Positions 6,045-6,524 of a DNA stretch of 6,524 nucleotides are shown here, in pieces. A model generated the notes under the pieces. It did not search any database. It was not told where the DNA came from and worked only from the letters and a program-made list of their open reading frames with translations. The translations under genes and the position numbers were made by a program. The stretch lies in the NCBI GenBank assembly GCA_021820165.1, contig JAKADW010000127.1, positions 1 to 6,524 of the forward strand, written 5' to 3'. The stretch's first letter is position 1, and each line of letters opens with the position of its first letter. Source of the DNA: Bacillota bacterium (lineage in GTDB: Bacteria > Bacillota_E > Sulfobacillia > Sulfobacillales > Sulfobacillaceae).

Positions 6045-6069
6045 AAAAATCCGCCTTTTTTGGGCCGGA
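6045..6069 (-). terminator. Probable intrinsic terminator after the IclR-type gene
   Basis: Read on the minus strand, TCCGGCC (6069-6063) pairs with GGCGGA (6055-6050) with one bulged G, over a loop CAAAAAA, and is followed directly by TTTTT (6049-6045). It begins 11 nt beyond the TGA of the regulator. A competing hairpin GGGCC/GGCCC (6074-6070 and 6066-6062) overlaps it. The same GGCGGA could instead serve as ribosome site for the remnant starting at 6044. Confidence 0.5.
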
Positions 6070-6080
6070 GGCCCGGTTTC

Positions 6081-6524
6081 TCACCTCTTAACCTTCACCG
6101 AATGGACTTGGGGATAGCTGCCATAATACTCCATGGTTTGAGAAATCTTGCGGCCAGTCTGTATAAGAGCATCAAGCCATGCTTTATGCGCGCTTTCATG
6201 ATACAGTGTTAACGGGCCAGTTAAATCGAGAGAAGCGATCACCGACCCTCGCCGATCGGCGATCGGTACCGCGACGGAAAATGCTAGCGGTTCACGCTCT
6301 CCTAGACTCAAGGACCATCCCTGTTCGCGGATGTTGTGGCACTCTTTTTCCAGGGCTTCACGATCCACAATTGTCTTAGGTGTAATTGGTACTAGTGTCG
6401 TATCGCATAGAATGGCGCTTCGCTCATCCCGGGTTAGCCAACTAAGAAGCACCTTGCTCGGTGCCCTAGCATAAATTACGGAAACTTGGCCAATATCTAC
6501 ATAACGCGACGACCCTTGGTTTCC
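6081..6524 (-). CDS. IclR-family transcription regulator, C-terminal effector domain (5' part outside window)
   Basis: The frame is open from the right edge to TGA at 6083-6081, giving 147 residues of the C-terminal ligand-binding domain; the start and the winged-helix DNA-binding half lie outside. The likeness to IclR proteins is clear: A-x-S-K-V-L-L-S-W-L (21-30), I-T-P-K-T-I-V-D-R-E-A-L (47-58), I-R-E-Q-G-W-S (65-71), E-R-E-P (76-79), V-A-V-P-I-A-D-R-R-G-S-V-I-A-S-L-D-L-T-G-P (84-104) and a closing helix with K-I-S-Q-T-M-E-Y-Y-G (126-135). The usual T-A-x-G-K before the L-L helix is R-A-P-S-K here, and the protein ends with a short basic tail. These regulators commonly sit beside, and respond to the substrate of, small-acid catabolic operons, so it is a reasonable candidate regulator of the convergent operon. 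Its operator would lie at promoters not in this window. Base composition looks slightly more AT-rich than the operon. Confidence 0.88.
   Translation of the reverse strand, partial: GNQGSSRYVDIGQVSVIYARAPSKVLLSWLTRDERSAILCDTTLVPITPKTIVDREALEKECHNIREQGWSLSLGEREPLAFSVAVPIADRRGSVIASLDLTGPLTLYHESAHKAWLDALIQTGRKISQTMEYYGSYPQVHSVKVKR

Noticed and set aside
6250..6272. Tandem CGATCGG-type repeats in the regulator gene
   Set aside because: Short, and explained by codons for A-D-R-R in the conserved VPIADRRGSV strand; no operator role can be supported.
1..6524. Mobile elements, CRISPR arrays, tRNA or rRNA genes
   Set aside because: No array of spaced repeats, no transposase or integrase motif, and no tRNA cloverleaf or rRNA stretch was seen.

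Overview
The window shows a single plus-strand operon of central carbon / CoA-ester metabolism, followed by a convergent region holding a decayed small gene and the 3' part of a transcription regulator. The DNA is moderately GC-rich. Several genes have textbook Shine-Dalgarno sequences (AGGAGG or AAGGAGGTGA), and one start is GTG. This suggests a moderately GC-rich Gram-positive (Firmicutes-type) bacterium. The sugar-porter-like MFS protein and the overall style would fit an acidophilic or thermophilic Sulfobacillus/Alicyclobacillus-like host, but that is a guess from style and not from a marker gene.

Plus strand, 2-5735: the C-terminus of an acyl-CoA dehydrogenase (cut by the left edge), a class III (CaiB/BaiF) CoA-transferase, a 12-TM MFS transporter, a MaoC-type hydratase of the mesaconyl-/itaconyl-CoA hydratase group, a CitE-like (HpcH/HpaI) acyl-CoA lyase, and an MmgE/PrpD-family protein. 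Gaps are -1, 61, 32, -8 and -8 nt, so this is very probably one transcript whose promoter lies left of the window.

The gene set matches, with a different order and transporter, the Pseudomonas aeruginosa PA0878-PA0883 itaconate/methylsuccinate cluster and the Yersinia rip genes. A consistent working model is: the MFS protein imports a branched C5 dicarboxylate (itaconate, mesaconate, methylsuccinate or similar); the CoA-transferase activates it; the dehydrogenase oxidises saturated substrate (methylsuccinyl-CoA type); the MaoC enzyme hydrates the enoyl-CoA to a citramalyl-type CoA; the CitE-like lyase splits this to acetyl-CoA and pyruvate. The role of the MmgE/PrpD protein is not settled; a (de)hydratase, isomerase or cis-aconitate-decarboxylase-like activity on the free acid is possible.

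Region 5736-6080: no intact gene. It holds a perfect 11-bp stem-loop just after the operon, a minus-strand frameshifted small coding sequence (5785-6044) whose two halves rejoin if one GT unit is removed from a (GT)5 run, and a bulged GC hairpin with a U-run after the minus-strand regulator. Region 6081-6524: the C-terminal effector-binding domain of an IclR-family regulator on the minus strand; its DNA-binding half lies beyond the right edge. It is a natural candidate regulator of the operon.
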